Of a DNA stretch of 64,000 nucleotides, positions 44,606 through 52,725 are shown piece by piece. Under the pieces are notes generated by a model. It saw only the letters and a list, made by a program, of their open reading frames with translations. It had not been told where the DNA came from and did no database searches. Origin of the DNA: CAWIVH01 sp963839475 (GTDB taxonomy: Bacteria; Acidobacteriota; UBA6911); NCBI GenBank assembly GCA_963839475.1, contig CAWIVH010000012.1:186001-250000 (forward strand), written 5' to 3'. The first letter of the stretch is position 1. Each line of letters opens with the position of its first letter. The translations under genes and the position numbers were made by a program.

Positions 44606-45385
44606 ATGAAGCCATTCTTGCCCATCCTGCTGCTTGTGTCCCTCGGAGGAATTCCGCGGGCGGGATCAGCCGCCGCAAGGGAATCCCACGAAGGGCTCTT
44701 TGCCCAGGCAGGCGCCTTTTATCAGAAGGGTGATTACCAGGGGGCCGAACGCGAATATCGTCTGCTGGTTGACAAAGGACTGCGCAGCGGTGTGCTTTAC
44801 TACAACCTGGGCAATGCCTGTTTCAAACAGAAAAAGCTGGGCGAGGCGATCTATTACTGGGAGATGGCGAAACGCCTGCTCCCCGGCGACGCAGACGTGC
44901 GTGAAAACCTGGAGCTTGCCAACCTGCTGGTGGTCGACCGGATCGAGATCCCACCGGACCCGCTCCCGGTGCGCTGGCTGGATGCCGCGGTGCACAAATT
45001 CACGGTGCAGCAGGAAGGCCGGATCCTTCTCGCACTGTTCATCCTGGCCAATGCCGTGTTCGCCGTCTACCTTCTGTCGGCGAATCCCCGGCTGGCGTAT
45101 CGTGCGCTGGCCGTTTCCTTGGCCTTGGGAGTGGCCGTCCTGGTAATTGGGCTCTCCTTCGGATGGAAGATCTACGAAAGCAGCAGCCGTGTGGAAGGAG
45201 TTGTGATCGAGCAAAAGGCTGATGCACGAAGCGGTCCGGGCGCTGAAAACATCACGGTCTTTACGGTTCACGAAGGCATTCTGCTGCGCATCCGCGGGGA
45301 AAGCGGCGGATGGTACCAGATCAGCCTGCCGAACGGATGGAGCGGCTGGCTGCCGCGAAACGCTGTGCGCGCTCTTACCGATTGA
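44606..45385 (+). CDS. batE: BatE-like protein with TPR, membrane and SH3-type domains
   Basis: 259 residues. Signal peptide about 1-22; two TPR-like units (about 28-95: 'AGAFYQKGDYQGAEREYRLLV', 'YNLGNACFKQKKLGEAIYYWEMA'); two membrane segments (about 138-157 and 167-188); and a C-terminal bacterial SH3 domain (about 194-258) with 'ADARSGPGAENITVFTVHEG' and 'WYQISLPNGWSGWLPRNAV'. SH3b domains bind peptidoglycan or peptides. It closes the Bat operon. An inverted-repeat spacer separates it from the convergent flavodoxin gene. Confidence 0.85.
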   Translation: MKPFLPILLLVSLGGIPRAGSAAARESHEGLFAQAGAFYQKGDYQGAEREYRLLVDKGLRSGVLYYNLGNACFKQKKLGEAIYYWEMAKRLLPGDADVRENLELANLLVVDRIEIPPDPLPVRWLDAAVHKFTVQQEGRILLALFILANAVFAVYLLSANPRLAYRALAVSLALGVAVLVIGLSFGWKIYESSSRVEGVVIEQKADARSGPGAENITVFTVHEGILLRIRGESGGWYQISLPNGWSGWLPRNAVRALTD

Positions 45386-45386
45386 A

Positions 45387-45453
45387 ACCGCAAAGATCTC
45401 GAAGGCCTCGAAGCCAGGCTCTTTGATCTCCGTGGTCTTGGCGGCCTTCGCGT
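45387..45453. repeat. Dispersed 'CGCAAAGACC' repeat, copy B (inverted form)
   Basis: ACCGCAAAGATCTCGAAGG on the left mirrors GGCGGCCTTCGCGTTT on the right, so the unit is an imperfect inverted repeat. It fills the gap between the convergent batE and flavodoxin genes and could act as a two-way terminator hairpin. Related copies: 3274, 48789, 58240. Confidence 0.5.
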
Positions 45454-46077
45454 TTAGTTTTTGATAGCAACTGCGGCTTTGCCGCGCTTGAATTGCAGGG
45501 CCAGGCGCGCCACGCGCTCCCCAAGCCGCCGGGCCTGCTCCAGCTCTTTTTCTGAAACCGGTTCCTTCCCTTCACCGGTCGTCGCAGTGGCGCCGAGCGA
45601 ATCCCCCTCGCTGACGACAATCATCCTGTTTCCCAACATGGCGACGACCATCCCGAGAAGCGTGGTTTCCTTTCCACTCGCCATTTCGCCCCCGGTGACA
45701 AAGGCCGCACCGATCTTATCTTTCATGTCGAAGGTCGGCGGCAGGACATTGCAGTCATGAGTCCAGCGGTCGAAGAATGCTTTCACCTCCGCAGCCATGT
45801 TGGACCAATACACGGGAGATCCCACAATAACAGCATCCGCCGAGAGCAGATCCTTGCACTGGACCTTGGAGGTCGTTTCGAGTTTGGACTCCACGCCGGG
45901 AACTCTTCTGGCTCCTTCGTCCACAGCCTTGGCCATGGCGGCGGTGTGCCCCATCACCGAGTAGTAGGCAATCAGCACTTTGATTTTGGTCTCGGCAGTG
46001 CCGGAAGATCCAGACTGAGCTTGAATCAAGCCTGTCGTGCACAAAAATGCGGCTAAAGTTCGAATTAATGTCGACAT
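45454..46077 (-). CDS. Exported flavodoxin/WrbA-like protein
   Basis: 207 residues from ATG 46077; the longer frame from 46140 has no start signal. Unusually for a flavodoxin-like protein it begins with a signal peptide (MSTLIRTLAAFLCTTGLIQAQ). The mature part has the FMN phosphate loop 'VLIAYYSVMGHTAAMAKAVDEGA', 'ADAVIVGSPVYWSNMAAEVKAFFDR' and 'AAFVTGGEMASGKETTLLGM', as in WrbA NAD(P)H:quinone reductases and NADPH-dependent FMN reductases. FMN proteins outside the cytoplasm usually rely on Tat export or on covalent flavin; no twin-Arg is seen. It is the last gene of a minus-strand group after hflX, 70 bases on. Confidence 0.75.
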   Translation of the reverse strand: MSTLIRTLAAFLCTTGLIQAQSGSSGTAETKIKVLIAYYSVMGHTAAMAKAVDEGARRVPGVESKLETTSKVQCKDLLSADAVIVGSPVYWSNMAAEVKAFFDRWTHDCNVLPPTFDMKDKIGAAFVTGGEMASGKETTLLGMVVAMLGNRMIVVSEGDSLGATATTGEGKEPVSEKELEQARRLGERVARLALQFKRGKAAVAIKN

Positions 46078-46147
46078 AGGATCCGATCCGGGAAAACCTC
46101 GCAAGTTTATTGGGAAACTATGACGGCTTGATTCCCCCAACGGGCGC

Positions 46148-47386
46148 TCAAGGCCTCACAAGGAAATCCTTCAGAGTGCGGGCCAGGGAGCGGGCCATGG
46201 TTACATCCAGATAGATGCCGTCGTCTTCATAACGTTCTGAAACGATCCCACCCTCCCCTCTCAGTCTGGCGATCAGGCTTGCCTTTGAATACGGCAGCTT
46301 AAGCGTCGTCCGAACGGAGAATGAATCCAGTTCGGCGGCGATGCGCCGGGTCAAAGCAGAGAGGCCGGCCCCCGTTTTAGCCGAAACTCTCACGGCGGTG
46401 TGTGTGCCGCTGCGAGGGGAGGACAGGCTTCCATCGGGAGTAATGGTCTCCACCTTGTCGATTTTATTGTGAACCAGGATCGTAGGCGTGTTCTGGACCT
46501 CGAGTTGGAGAAGGATCTCTTCCACGGCGGCAGCCTGTTCACGCCAGTGTAGGTTGCTGAGGTCGATGACATGAAGCAGCAAATCAGCGGCCCTCACCTC
46601 CTCCAGAGTGGCACGAAATGCCGCGACCAGATCATGGGGCAGCTTGCGCACGAATCCCACGGTATCGGATAGGACAACCTCCAGCCGGTTGGGGAGAGTG
46701 AGTTTTCGGAGAAGCGGATCCAGGGTGGCGAACAGCTGGCTGCTTTCGAAGGTACCGGCCTGAGTCAGGGCGTTGAAGAGCGTGGATTTTCCGGCGTTGG
46801 TGTATCCCACCAGCGACACCACGGGGAGAGGGATGCCCTGCCGTTTGGTGCGCTGGAGAGTTCTTTGATTCTGGACCCGATCGATTTCTTTCTTCAGCAG
46901 GGCGATCCGGTTGCGAATGCGCCGGCGGTCCATTTCGAGCTTGGTTTCTCCCGGCCCGCGGGTTCCGATCCCCGCGCCCAGTCGCGAAAGCATGGTCCCT
47001 TTGCCGGCCAGGCGCGGAAGCAGGTAATTCAGCTGGGCCAGCTCGACCTGGAGCTTGCCCTCGCGCGTCCGTGCGCGTCGCGAAAAAATGTCGAGTATCA
47101 GCTGAGTGCGGTCGATGATCTTGCAGCCGGTTTTGTTTTCGAGGTTCCGCTGCTGGCCGGCGGAAAGCTCATTGTCAAAAATCAGGAGGTCCAATTCCAG
47201 ATCTTCGACCAGGAGGCGGAGTTCCTCAGCCTTTCCTTTTCCAACAAACATGGCCGGGTCGGGAGCGGGGCGCCATTGCAGGATGTGCTCCCGGACTTCC
47301 GCCCCGGCGGCCCCTGCCAGCGCTTCCAGCTCCTGGAGGGATTCTTCCGCGGCGAGGCGGCCTCGAGAATTGAAATAGCATCCCAC
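46148..47386 (-). CDS. hflX: HflX GTPase (start uncertain)
   Basis: 412 residues from GTG 47386, but the real protein probably begins further upstream (see findings). HflX N-terminal domain about 1-170 ('MFVGKGKAEELRLLVEDLELDLLIFDNELSAGQQRNL', 'CKIIDRTQLILDIFSRRARTREGKLQVELAQL', 'GPGETKLEMDRR'); G domain with G1 GYTNAGKST, G3 DTVGF, G4 NKID and G5 SAKTG. HflX binds the 50S subunit and splits stalled ribosomes under stress. In frame, codons before the GTG read AEQAGLVGCYF, matching other HflX proteins, yet no ATG/GTG precedes them in that frame. The Gfo/Idh gene ends 85 bases upstream. Confidence 0.9.
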   Translation of the reverse strand: MGCYFNSRGRLAAEESLQELEALAGAAGAEVREHILQWRPAPDPAMFVGKGKAEELRLLVEDLELDLLIFDNELSAGQQRNLENKTGCKIIDRTQLILDIFSRRARTREGKLQVELAQLNYLLPRLAGKGTMLSRLGAGIGTRGPGETKLEMDRRRIRNRIALLKKEIDRVQNQRTLQRTKRQGIPLPVVSLVGYTNAGKSTLFNALTQAGTFESSQLFATLDPLLRKLTLPNRLEVVLSDTVGFVRKLPHDLVAAFRATLEEVRAADLLLHVIDLSNLHWREQAAAVEEILLQLEVQNTPTILVHNKIDKVETITPDGSLSSPRSGTHTAVRVSAKTGAGLSALTRRIAAELDSFSVRTTLKLPYSKASLIARLRGEGGIVSERYEDDGIYLDVTMARSLARTLKDFLVRP

Positions 47387-47471
47387 GAGGCCGGCCTGCT
47401 CGGCTTTCGGATTTGTTGTCAGGGCTTTGGATCGACCGCTGCTGATGCCTCTACCTCCATCGCTATTTCAG

Positions 47472-48626
47472 TTAGACGTCGACCCAGCGGCGCTCCCTCG
47501 CGCTTGCCACGATCGCTTCGCACAGGACCAGTTCGCGGAGACCGTGTTCGAAGGTGGCGAAGTCGGGTGCTATTCCTTTGGCCAGACCATCCTGAGCAAT
47601 ATAGGAATAGATCAGCCGCATGGTCTGCTTGATGGCGCCGTCAAAACCTTCGCTATGGCCGCCTGGCAGGTCGGAAAATGGCCTCGCCGCAGGATCCAGC
47701 AAGGAGGGATCTTTGATCACGATTTCGTTGTTGCCGTCACGCCTGCCGATCCAGAGTTCGTTGGGATTCTCCGAGTTCCACGCGAGCGCTTTTTTGGTTC
47801 CGTAGACTTCCATCTGCAGATAGTTCTTCCGTCCTGCGGCAACCTGGCTGACGGTAAATCCCCCGCGCGCCATTCCGTTAAAACGGAGAAGAACCGCGGC
47901 ATAGTCCTCGGTTTTGACCGGAACTTCCTGATAGTCCTTGGCTGAAGCAAGTTTGCCGGCAAAGGCCTCCATGGCTTTGAGCGGCTTCTGGCGCACAGGA
48001 TGAAACGTAGCAAAATCGGCGCAGAGTTCCTTAACAGTTGCTCCCGTAATGAATTCCGCGAGGTCAAGCCAATGGGATCCTATATCCCCGACTGCCCGGG
48101 TATCTCCGCTCTGTTCAGGCTCCAGCCGCCAGTTGTAATCCGTCGGATAAAAAAGCCAGTCCTGCAGGTATACGCCGTTGACCATCATGATTTCGCCCAG
48201 CTCGCCCGACTGAACCAGGGCCCGGGCATGGCGGGTAAGGGGATAGCCCCGGTTGTTAAAGTGAACTGCCGCAACCAGCTTTTTGGCACTCGCAAGGGAA
48301 ACCAGGGCCCGGGCCTCCGCCGATGTCATTGCCAGCGGCTTTTCACAGACGACGTGCTTGCCGGCTTCCAGCGCCTTTTTGGAAACCGAATAGTGCAGGT
48401 TGTTGGGAACGCAAACATGCACAACATCTATTTCCGGATCCCGCAGCACTTCATCGATATTGCTGGTCCAGCGACTGAGACCCAGCTGGGCAGCTTTGGC
48501 TGCGGCCAGGGCCGGCTCGATCTCGGCCAATACGGCTACGTCCACGTTCCCCAAACGCCGGACGGCCTCCACGTGTGCGGGGCCTATGAATCCAGCGCCT
48601 ATTACTGCTGTGCGAATCCTGCGCAT
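47472..48626 (-). CDS. Gfo/Idh/MocA-family oxidoreductase
   Basis: 384 residues from ATG 48626, which has GGAGG nine bases upstream; ATG 48635 touches the same motif and is less likely. The Rossmann loop VIGAGFIGPAH begins the NAD(P) domain, followed by 'EIDVVHVCVPNNLHYSVSKKAL', the family Lys in GKHVVCEKPLAM, and 'GDIGSHWLDLAEFITGA' in the C-terminal domain. The family oxidises or reduces sugars, inositols and related polyols. No export signal. It lies upstream of hflX on the same strand. The substrate is unknown. Confidence 0.85.
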   Translation of the reverse strand: MRRIRTAVIGAGFIGPAHVEAVRRLGNVDVAVLAEIEPALAAAKAAQLGLSRWTSNIDEVLRDPEIDVVHVCVPNNLHYSVSKKALEAGKHVVCEKPLAMTSAEARALVSLASAKKLVAAVHFNNRGYPLTRHARALVQSGELGEIMMVNGVYLQDWLFYPTDYNWRLEPEQSGDTRAVGDIGSHWLDLAEFITGATVKELCADFATFHPVRQKPLKAMEAFAGKLASAKDYQEVPVKTEDYAAVLLRFNGMARGGFTVSQVAAGRKNYLQMEVYGTKKALAWNSENPNELWIGRRDGNNEIVIKDPSLLDPAARPFSDLPGGHSEGFDGAIKQTMRLIYSYIAQDGLAKGIAPDFATFEHGLRELVLCEAIVASARERRWVDV

Positions 48627-48788
48627 TTCGCTCATCCTCCATGGAATTCAAGATAGAGTTCAATAAGGGCAAACCGAAGCTTACACTATGGGAATCTTAA
48701 CACAACGGTTCTAATCCCAGCCCCGATTTCAGGCCCCTCCATCCACGGTTCCAAGCGCATTCGGCGCGCGGATTTGTATGGTTTGAGC

Positions 48789-48834
48789 TGCAAAAACTTT
48801 GAACATCGAAGACCTCCAAGACCTCGCGGTTCAT
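48789..48834. repeat. Dispersed 'CGCAAAGACC' repeat, copy C (degenerate)
   Basis: CTTTGAACATCGAAGACCT followed by CCAAGACCTCGCGGTT resembles the arms of copies A, B and D but with several differences. It lies in the divergent spacer before the isochorismatase-like gene, 50 bases from its start. Confidence 0.35.
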
Positions 48835-48882
48835 GGAGCCGCACGCCGATGGTACAATCGGGCTTTGACGGAGAACGAAACG

Positions 48883-49470
48883 ATGGAAATCCTGGACGTG
48901 AACCGCGGCATTGTGCTGGTTATCGACCTGCAGGGAAAGCTTATGGAGATGGTGGAAGAGCCCGCGCGAGTGATCGCAGCCACCGTCCGGCTGATCAGGC
49001 TGGCCGACCTTTTCGGAGTGCCGGTCGTTCTGACCGAGCAGTATCCGCGGGGACTTGGAGCGACGCACCCCCTGGTGCGCTCGGCATTCGACGCCGTGTC
49101 ATCGCCCAAGCAATACCTGGCTAAAACAAGCTTCGGCTGCTGTGGCGACAGCGGATTTGAACCGGCCGTGGCTGCCTTGAGACCGGGATTGCCGCCTTCG
49201 CAACGTCAGGTCATTGTCGCAGGAATCGAAGCCCATGTTTGTGTCATGCAGACTGTCCTGGAACTGCTTAAGCAGGACAGCCAGGTTCATTTGTGTTGGG
49301 AATGCGTCAGTGGAAGAGGCGCGGAATACAGAAGACACGCGCTGGAGCGAATGGCGCGCGCCGGAGCCGTCCTGACCAACCATGAATCGGTCGGATTTGA
49401 ATGGGCACGCGACAAGGACCACCCTCAGTTCAAAGCCCTAAGCCAGATCCTGAAAGAGGGTCAGGTTTAA
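48883..49470 (+). CDS. Isochorismatase-like cysteine hydrolase
   Basis: 195 residues from ATG 48883, with GGAG upstream. The α/β hydrolase core has the Asp of 'IVLVIDLQGKLME', a Lys in the 'YLAKTSFG' segment, and the nucleophile Cys in 'VIVAGIEAHVCVMQTVLELL', the Asp-Lys-Cys triad of the isochorismatase/nicotinamidase superfamily. 'VVLTEQYPRGLGATHPLV' is typical of the short hydrolase group (YcaC-like). Substrates vary from isochorismate to amides; here it is unknown. A ~86-bp inverted-repeat element follows the stop at once. Confidence 0.85.
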   Translation: MEILDVNRGIVLVIDLQGKLMEMVEEPARVIAATVRLIRLADLFGVPVVLTEQYPRGLGATHPLVRSAFDAVSSPKQYLAKTSFGCCGDSGFEPAVAALRPGLPPSQRQVIVAGIEAHVCVMQTVLELLKQDSQVHLCWECVSGRGAEYRRHALERMARAGAVLTNHESVGFEWARDKDHPQFKALSQILKEGQV

Positions 49471-49556
49471 TATTGGGGACATCTCCCGTTTTTCACCGAG
49501 TTGCGTCTTTTCCTGAGGTTATCGGCCCATGAAGAATGGGAGATGTCCCCAATTTT
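49470..49556. repeat. ~87-bp inverted-repeat element, copy 2
   Basis: ATTGGGGACATCTCCC (49472-49487) and GGGAGATGTCCCCAAT (49538-49553) are a perfect 16-bp inverted repeat 50 bases apart. The left part continues GTTTTTCACC, like copy 1 at 11142-11229. It lies between the convergent isochorismatase-like and CxxC-protein genes and could fold as a transcription terminator. Confidence 0.6.
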
Positions 49557-49749
49557 ATTCCGCGGCCGTCGGTTTTCCCGCGGCGTCGAAGCCGCCGGCC
49601 CCGCGGCAATTCTGGCACTTCCCGCTTCCGTGGGGAAAGCAGTAGGTGCAGGTTTTCCCTTTTTGCAGAGCAAGGCGCCCTGTTCCCTTGCAGGCATGAC
49701 AAATGCCGCTGCCCTTGCAGTGAGTGCACTTTTTTGACTGTGTAGCCAT
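49555..49749 (-). CDS. Small DnaJ-like CxxCxG zinc-binding protein
   Basis: 64 residues from ATG 49749, with GGAGGAGGTT upstream; the longer frame from 49770 has no start signal. Four CxxC motifs (CTHC, CHAC, CTYC, CQNC), three of them followed by a Gly/Thr-Gly turn, copy the zinc-binding cysteine-rich region of DnaJ without its J domain. The rest is Lys-rich. It would bind two zinc ions and perhaps unfolded protein or nucleic acid. It is the third gene of the radical SAM-mutM transcript, 27 bases after mutM. Confidence 0.7.
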   Translation of the reverse strand: MATQSKKCTHCKGSGICHACKGTGRLALQKGKTCTYCFPHGSGKCQNCRGAGGFDAAGKPTAAE

Positions 49750-49776
49750 TGCGGGTAACCTCCTCCCCACGCCGTG

Positions 49777-50598
49777 TCAACACTGGCAGCGGGGACAGAA
49801 AAAAGAACTCCTGCCCGCCTGCCGCAATCTTTCGATGGCCGTGCGGCAACGGCGGCATTTTTGCCCGTCCAGCTGAAAAACTCTCAGCAAGTGTTGATTG
49901 TTGCCCAGTTCACCATCGGAGTCCATAAAATCCGAGAAAGTGGTGCCGCGATTCTCCACCGCAAGACGGATCACCTTTCGCACTGCCCGGACGAGGGCCC
50001 GTGTCTCTTCCATGGTCACGGTATTGCAGCGCCGCCTGGGATCGATCCGGGAATGAAACAGGGCCTCGCAGACGTAAATATTTCCCAGCCCGGCGATTTT
50101 GCGCTGGTCCAGGAGAAAAGCCTTTATTTCCTGCCGGGATTGTTTCAGAAGCGGCCCTAGCCATTCCGGAGTAAGGGCGGAGCTGAGCGGGTCTTTACCA
50201 AGACGGCTCAGCTCTGGGATTTTTTCGATTCGAGGAGCATCACTGACCGCCAGCAGTCCGAAGCGGCGATGATCGCGGAACTGCATTTCCGAACCATCAG
50301 AGAAACCGAAGGTCGCGTGGGTATGCTTCGGCTTTTCAGCTTCCGCAGGGAAATAGCATAATCGGCCGCTCATCCCGAGATGAATCACCCAATAGTGGGA
50401 TGGCTCCAATTCAATGATGAGATATTTGCCCCGGCGGTGGATTTCCCGGATGACCCTGCCCGCGAGAGCGGCGGCAAACCCTCCCTCAACAGGCTTGCGC
50501 AAGGAATAGCCGGAAAGCCGCACCTCGTCGATTCGTTTCCCGATCAACGACCTGCGCAGCTTGCGGGCGATTGTTTCTACTTCAGGCATTTCCGGCAT
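49777..50598 (-). CDS. mutM: Formamidopyrimidine-DNA glycosylase
   Basis: 273 residues, starting MPEMPEVETIARKL: Pro2 is the Schiff-base nucleophile exposed after Met removal and Glu3 the catalytic acid (the more usual start is MPELPEVET). 'HRRGKYLIIEL' holds the conserved Lys, 'HLGMSGRLCYF' and 'RDHRRFG' contact DNA, 'AGLGNIYVCEALF' is the helix-two-turn-helix, and the C-terminal zinc finger has CRRC and CPRC. It removes 8-oxoguanine and formamidopyrimidines and nicks the site. It lies 6 bases after a radical SAM gene. Confidence 0.95.
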   Translation of the reverse strand: MPEMPEVETIARKLRRSLIGKRIDEVRLSGYSLRKPVEGGFAAALAGRVIREIHRRGKYLIIELEPSHYWVIHLGMSGRLCYFPAEAEKPKHTHATFGFSDGSEMQFRDHRRFGLLAVSDAPRIEKIPELSRLGKDPLSSALTPEWLGPLLKQSRQEIKAFLLDQRKIAGLGNIYVCEALFHSRIDPRRRCNTVTMEETRALVRAVRKVIRLAVENRGTTFSDFMDSDGELGNNQHLLRVFQLDGQKCRRCRTAIERLRQAGRSSFFCPRCQC

Positions 50599-50604
50599 GG
50601 AGTT

Positions 50605-51921
50605 TCAGGCGCTCACTAATTCAGGCAGCACGTCCATAAAAGCCGAAACTGAAAAAACAGCACGCCCCAACCCCGGCTCACCGTAGCCGGGCATAGGAGG
50701 AAGCCTGTGTTTGGACCGGGCGTCACGGTATACGCGGAGCAGGCGGACGTGATATTCCAGCGGAGCTCCTTCGCCATTGCCGCCGAGCACCGAGAGCGGC
50801 TCAGGGCACCACGTCGTAAAGCGCGGCGAGACTCCATGACTCATGAAAAAATCAAGCCCCTCCGCCGTGGAAGCCACGGCCTGATCAATCGTTTCAAAAC
50901 CGTGCGGCTTCGAGAGCTCGATTCCCGCCACGAAATTGGGAATCACGTTTGCCGGGCCGAAAACATCCGCGGCATCGAGAATCCGGCGGATCCATTCCTC
51001 CCGCCCGATATAGCGGGATTTTCCGGCGCAGAACACGTCGAACAGCCGTTTATCCCAGATTTCATAATTGGGGTGGTACACCCTCACACCGGCATCGCGA
51101 AAGCGTTGAACCTCCTCCCTGGGCAGGGCTTGAACCACGACTTTGCTGATCCAGCGCCCCGGCCAGCGTTTTTCTATGGCTTCAGGGTATTGCAGGTAGA
51201 ACTCGCCCTCGGTCTTGCCCTCCAGCCGCGAGGTAATGCTGCCTCCGGTAACGGTATAGGCCTTGCTATCGCTGTCAGTGGCCATGATGATTTCCAGGGC
51301 CTCGAGGATCTCTCCCACCGACTTGACCGAAGTGTAGGGCCGCCCCGACTTTTTCTGTTGGCGGTAGTTTTCGTTGATGTCGCAGAACTGGCACTCTTCT
51401 TGTGCCCCGAAATACTGGCAGAGGCGGAAAACTGTCAGGTAGAGGAGATACCCCCACTCGATGGTCGGCGCGATATCCATGATCGGCTTGCCGCTGGCGA
51501 GGGATTTTTCATAATAGGCGGGCGAAGCCTGCAGTTCGACATTGGCGACGGGATGCCCCTCGAGCTCCAATACCAGCATTCCGTCGCGAACCTCCACTCG
51601 ATAGGGCGAGGAAGGATTCAATCGCACGGACACTACCACCGGTTTGAAATGGAAAGGACCGCCTGCAAGCCTTACCTCTTCAGGCGCCTTGGCGTGTTCG
51701 GACTGCCCCATTTCCGCGATCGGGACCATGTCGAAGGAGAAGATGAAATAGGCCTTCCGCTTATACTTGGATGCGACATTAAGAGCTTCAGGGGCCCAGG
51801 CCATTCCGCGGCGGAGCAAATCCTCCTTGAAAATTGCCTCGACGGGAATATCGGGATAAAGGCTAGCGAGTGACTCGATGCCTTCGAATGCGGATTGAGG
51901 TTCGCCTTGATGCGAAATCAT
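50605..51921 (-). CDS. Radical SAM protein with CX8CX2C cluster motif
   Basis: 438 residues from ATG 51921; an in-frame TTG at 51963 is unlikely. The cluster-binding segment has Cys168, Cys177 and Cys180 in 'CQYFGAQEECQFCDINENY', giving CX8CX2C instead of the usual CX3CX2C. 'KAYTVTGGSITSRLEGKTEGE' fits the SAM-binding GGE-type strand and 'NVIPNFVAGIELSKPHGFETI' a barrel strand, so the C-terminal half is a TIM-like barrel. The N-terminal ~150 residues are a separate domain I do not recognise. Radical SAM enzymes start radical chemistry from S-adenosylmethionine; the reaction here is unknown. It heads an operon with mutM and a zinc protein. The ribosome-binding site is weak. Confidence 0.75.
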   Translation of the reverse strand: MISHQGEPQSAFEGIESLASLYPDIPVEAIFKEDLLRRGMAWAPEALNVASKYKRKAYFIFSFDMVPIAEMGQSEHAKAPEEVRLAGGPFHFKPVVVSVRLNPSSPYRVEVRDGMLVLELEGHPVANVELQASPAYYEKSLASGKPIMDIAPTIEWGYLLYLTVFRLCQYFGAQEECQFCDINENYRQQKKSGRPYTSVKSVGEILEALEIIMATDSDSKAYTVTGGSITSRLEGKTEGEFYLQYPEAIEKRWPGRWISKVVVQALPREEVQRFRDAGVRVYHPNYEIWDKRLFDVFCAGKSRYIGREEWIRRILDAADVFGPANVIPNFVAGIELSKPHGFETIDQAVASTAEGLDFFMSHGVSPRFTTWCPEPLSVLGGNGEGAPLEYHVRLLRVYRDARSKHRLPPMPGYGEPGLGRAVFSVSAFMDVLPELVSA

Positions 51922-52042
51922 GACTTTAGAGTAACACGTCCGATAATGCCTGTCCCGAGGCAAAGCACCTCTCTATGCCTGCCGCAGACGACCGGATCGC
52001 GAGAGGGTTTGGGGTGTCGATAGGCGCTCCAAAAACCTCAGC

Positions 52043-52349
52043 CATGTGGATCCGGCCTTCACAGGCTGTCTCAAAACCTGAAAACAATGCATTATGGATC
52101 GGGCTTTCAGCCCTCACTATAACTTCTGATGTATTCCTAGGGCTTCGCCCTAGGCTGGTATGTCGCCGGGCCTTCGGCCCTTCATATTTCATAAAGGCAT
52201 ATTATTCATCAAATTGTAAGCGCTGAAAGCGCGATCCCATAACAGCCCAGGGCGAAGCCCTGGGACTGGATTCATAAATGAAATAAGGGCTGAAAGCCCG
52301 CTCCATAATAGTTTTGAGACAGCTTGTTCAGCCCGGATAAGGACTGATG
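52043..52349. repeat. Palindromic repeat element with terminal inverted repeats, copy 2
   Basis: Starts CATGTGGATCCGG and shares long stretches with copy 1 at 12874-13210 (for example CTCAAAACCTGAAAAC and GCATTATGGATCGGGCT). The inner ends GGCTGTCTCAAAAC (from 52064) and GTTTTGAGACAGC (to 52323) are inverted repeats. Hairpins: GGGCTTTCAGCCC, CTAGGGCTTCGCCCTAG, GGGCCTTCGGCCC, AGCGCTGAAAGCGC, CCCAGGGCGAAGCCCTGGG and AGGGCTGAAAGCCC. The outer right end is degraded. No transposase gene. Confidence 0.75.
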
Positions 52350-52725
52350 CCTCAGGACCTCATCGGACAAACCAGGGATGACCCTTTGCGGAGGCAGAAT
52401 CTCAGGACGCCTTTGAGGGGAAAAGAATGCTCGTCGGCACTCAAGCCATAGAGAATCCTAGAGTTGAGTTTCTCCATCAATTTTAGCAAAAAATTAACGG
52501 GTTTCCGGATGGCTAAAGTGGTATAAAAATGGCCGCACAAATCCGCTCCGTAAGGCGACGTGTCTGCATTCCAGAGCGGAATTTGTTGTCACGGGAATAA
52601 TAACAAGGCGTTTGATAAATCCAGCCTTCCGGACCTGTTCTGACAAGAGGAGATTCGTTGTAGATCCGGCGGGATGGTGAACAAGAAATGCCGAGCAGAG
52701 AAACTATCTGAGTGGAGATCAAATC
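52350..52725 (+). promoter_or_regulatory. Leader and promoter region of the second Oar-like receptor gene
   Basis: No gene supported. TATAAA at 52522-52527 is a possible -10 box, without a clear -35. Downstream, AAATCCGCTC (52539-52548) pairs with GAGCGGAATT (52574-52583) with one mismatch, giving a stem-loop in the probable leader. GGAG lies nine bases before the ATG 52726. Confidence 0.4.

Noticed and set aside
50707..51873. 388-codon open frame opposite the radical SAM gene
   Set aside because: Antisense shadow; the radical SAM frame carries the cluster Cys and barrel motifs.
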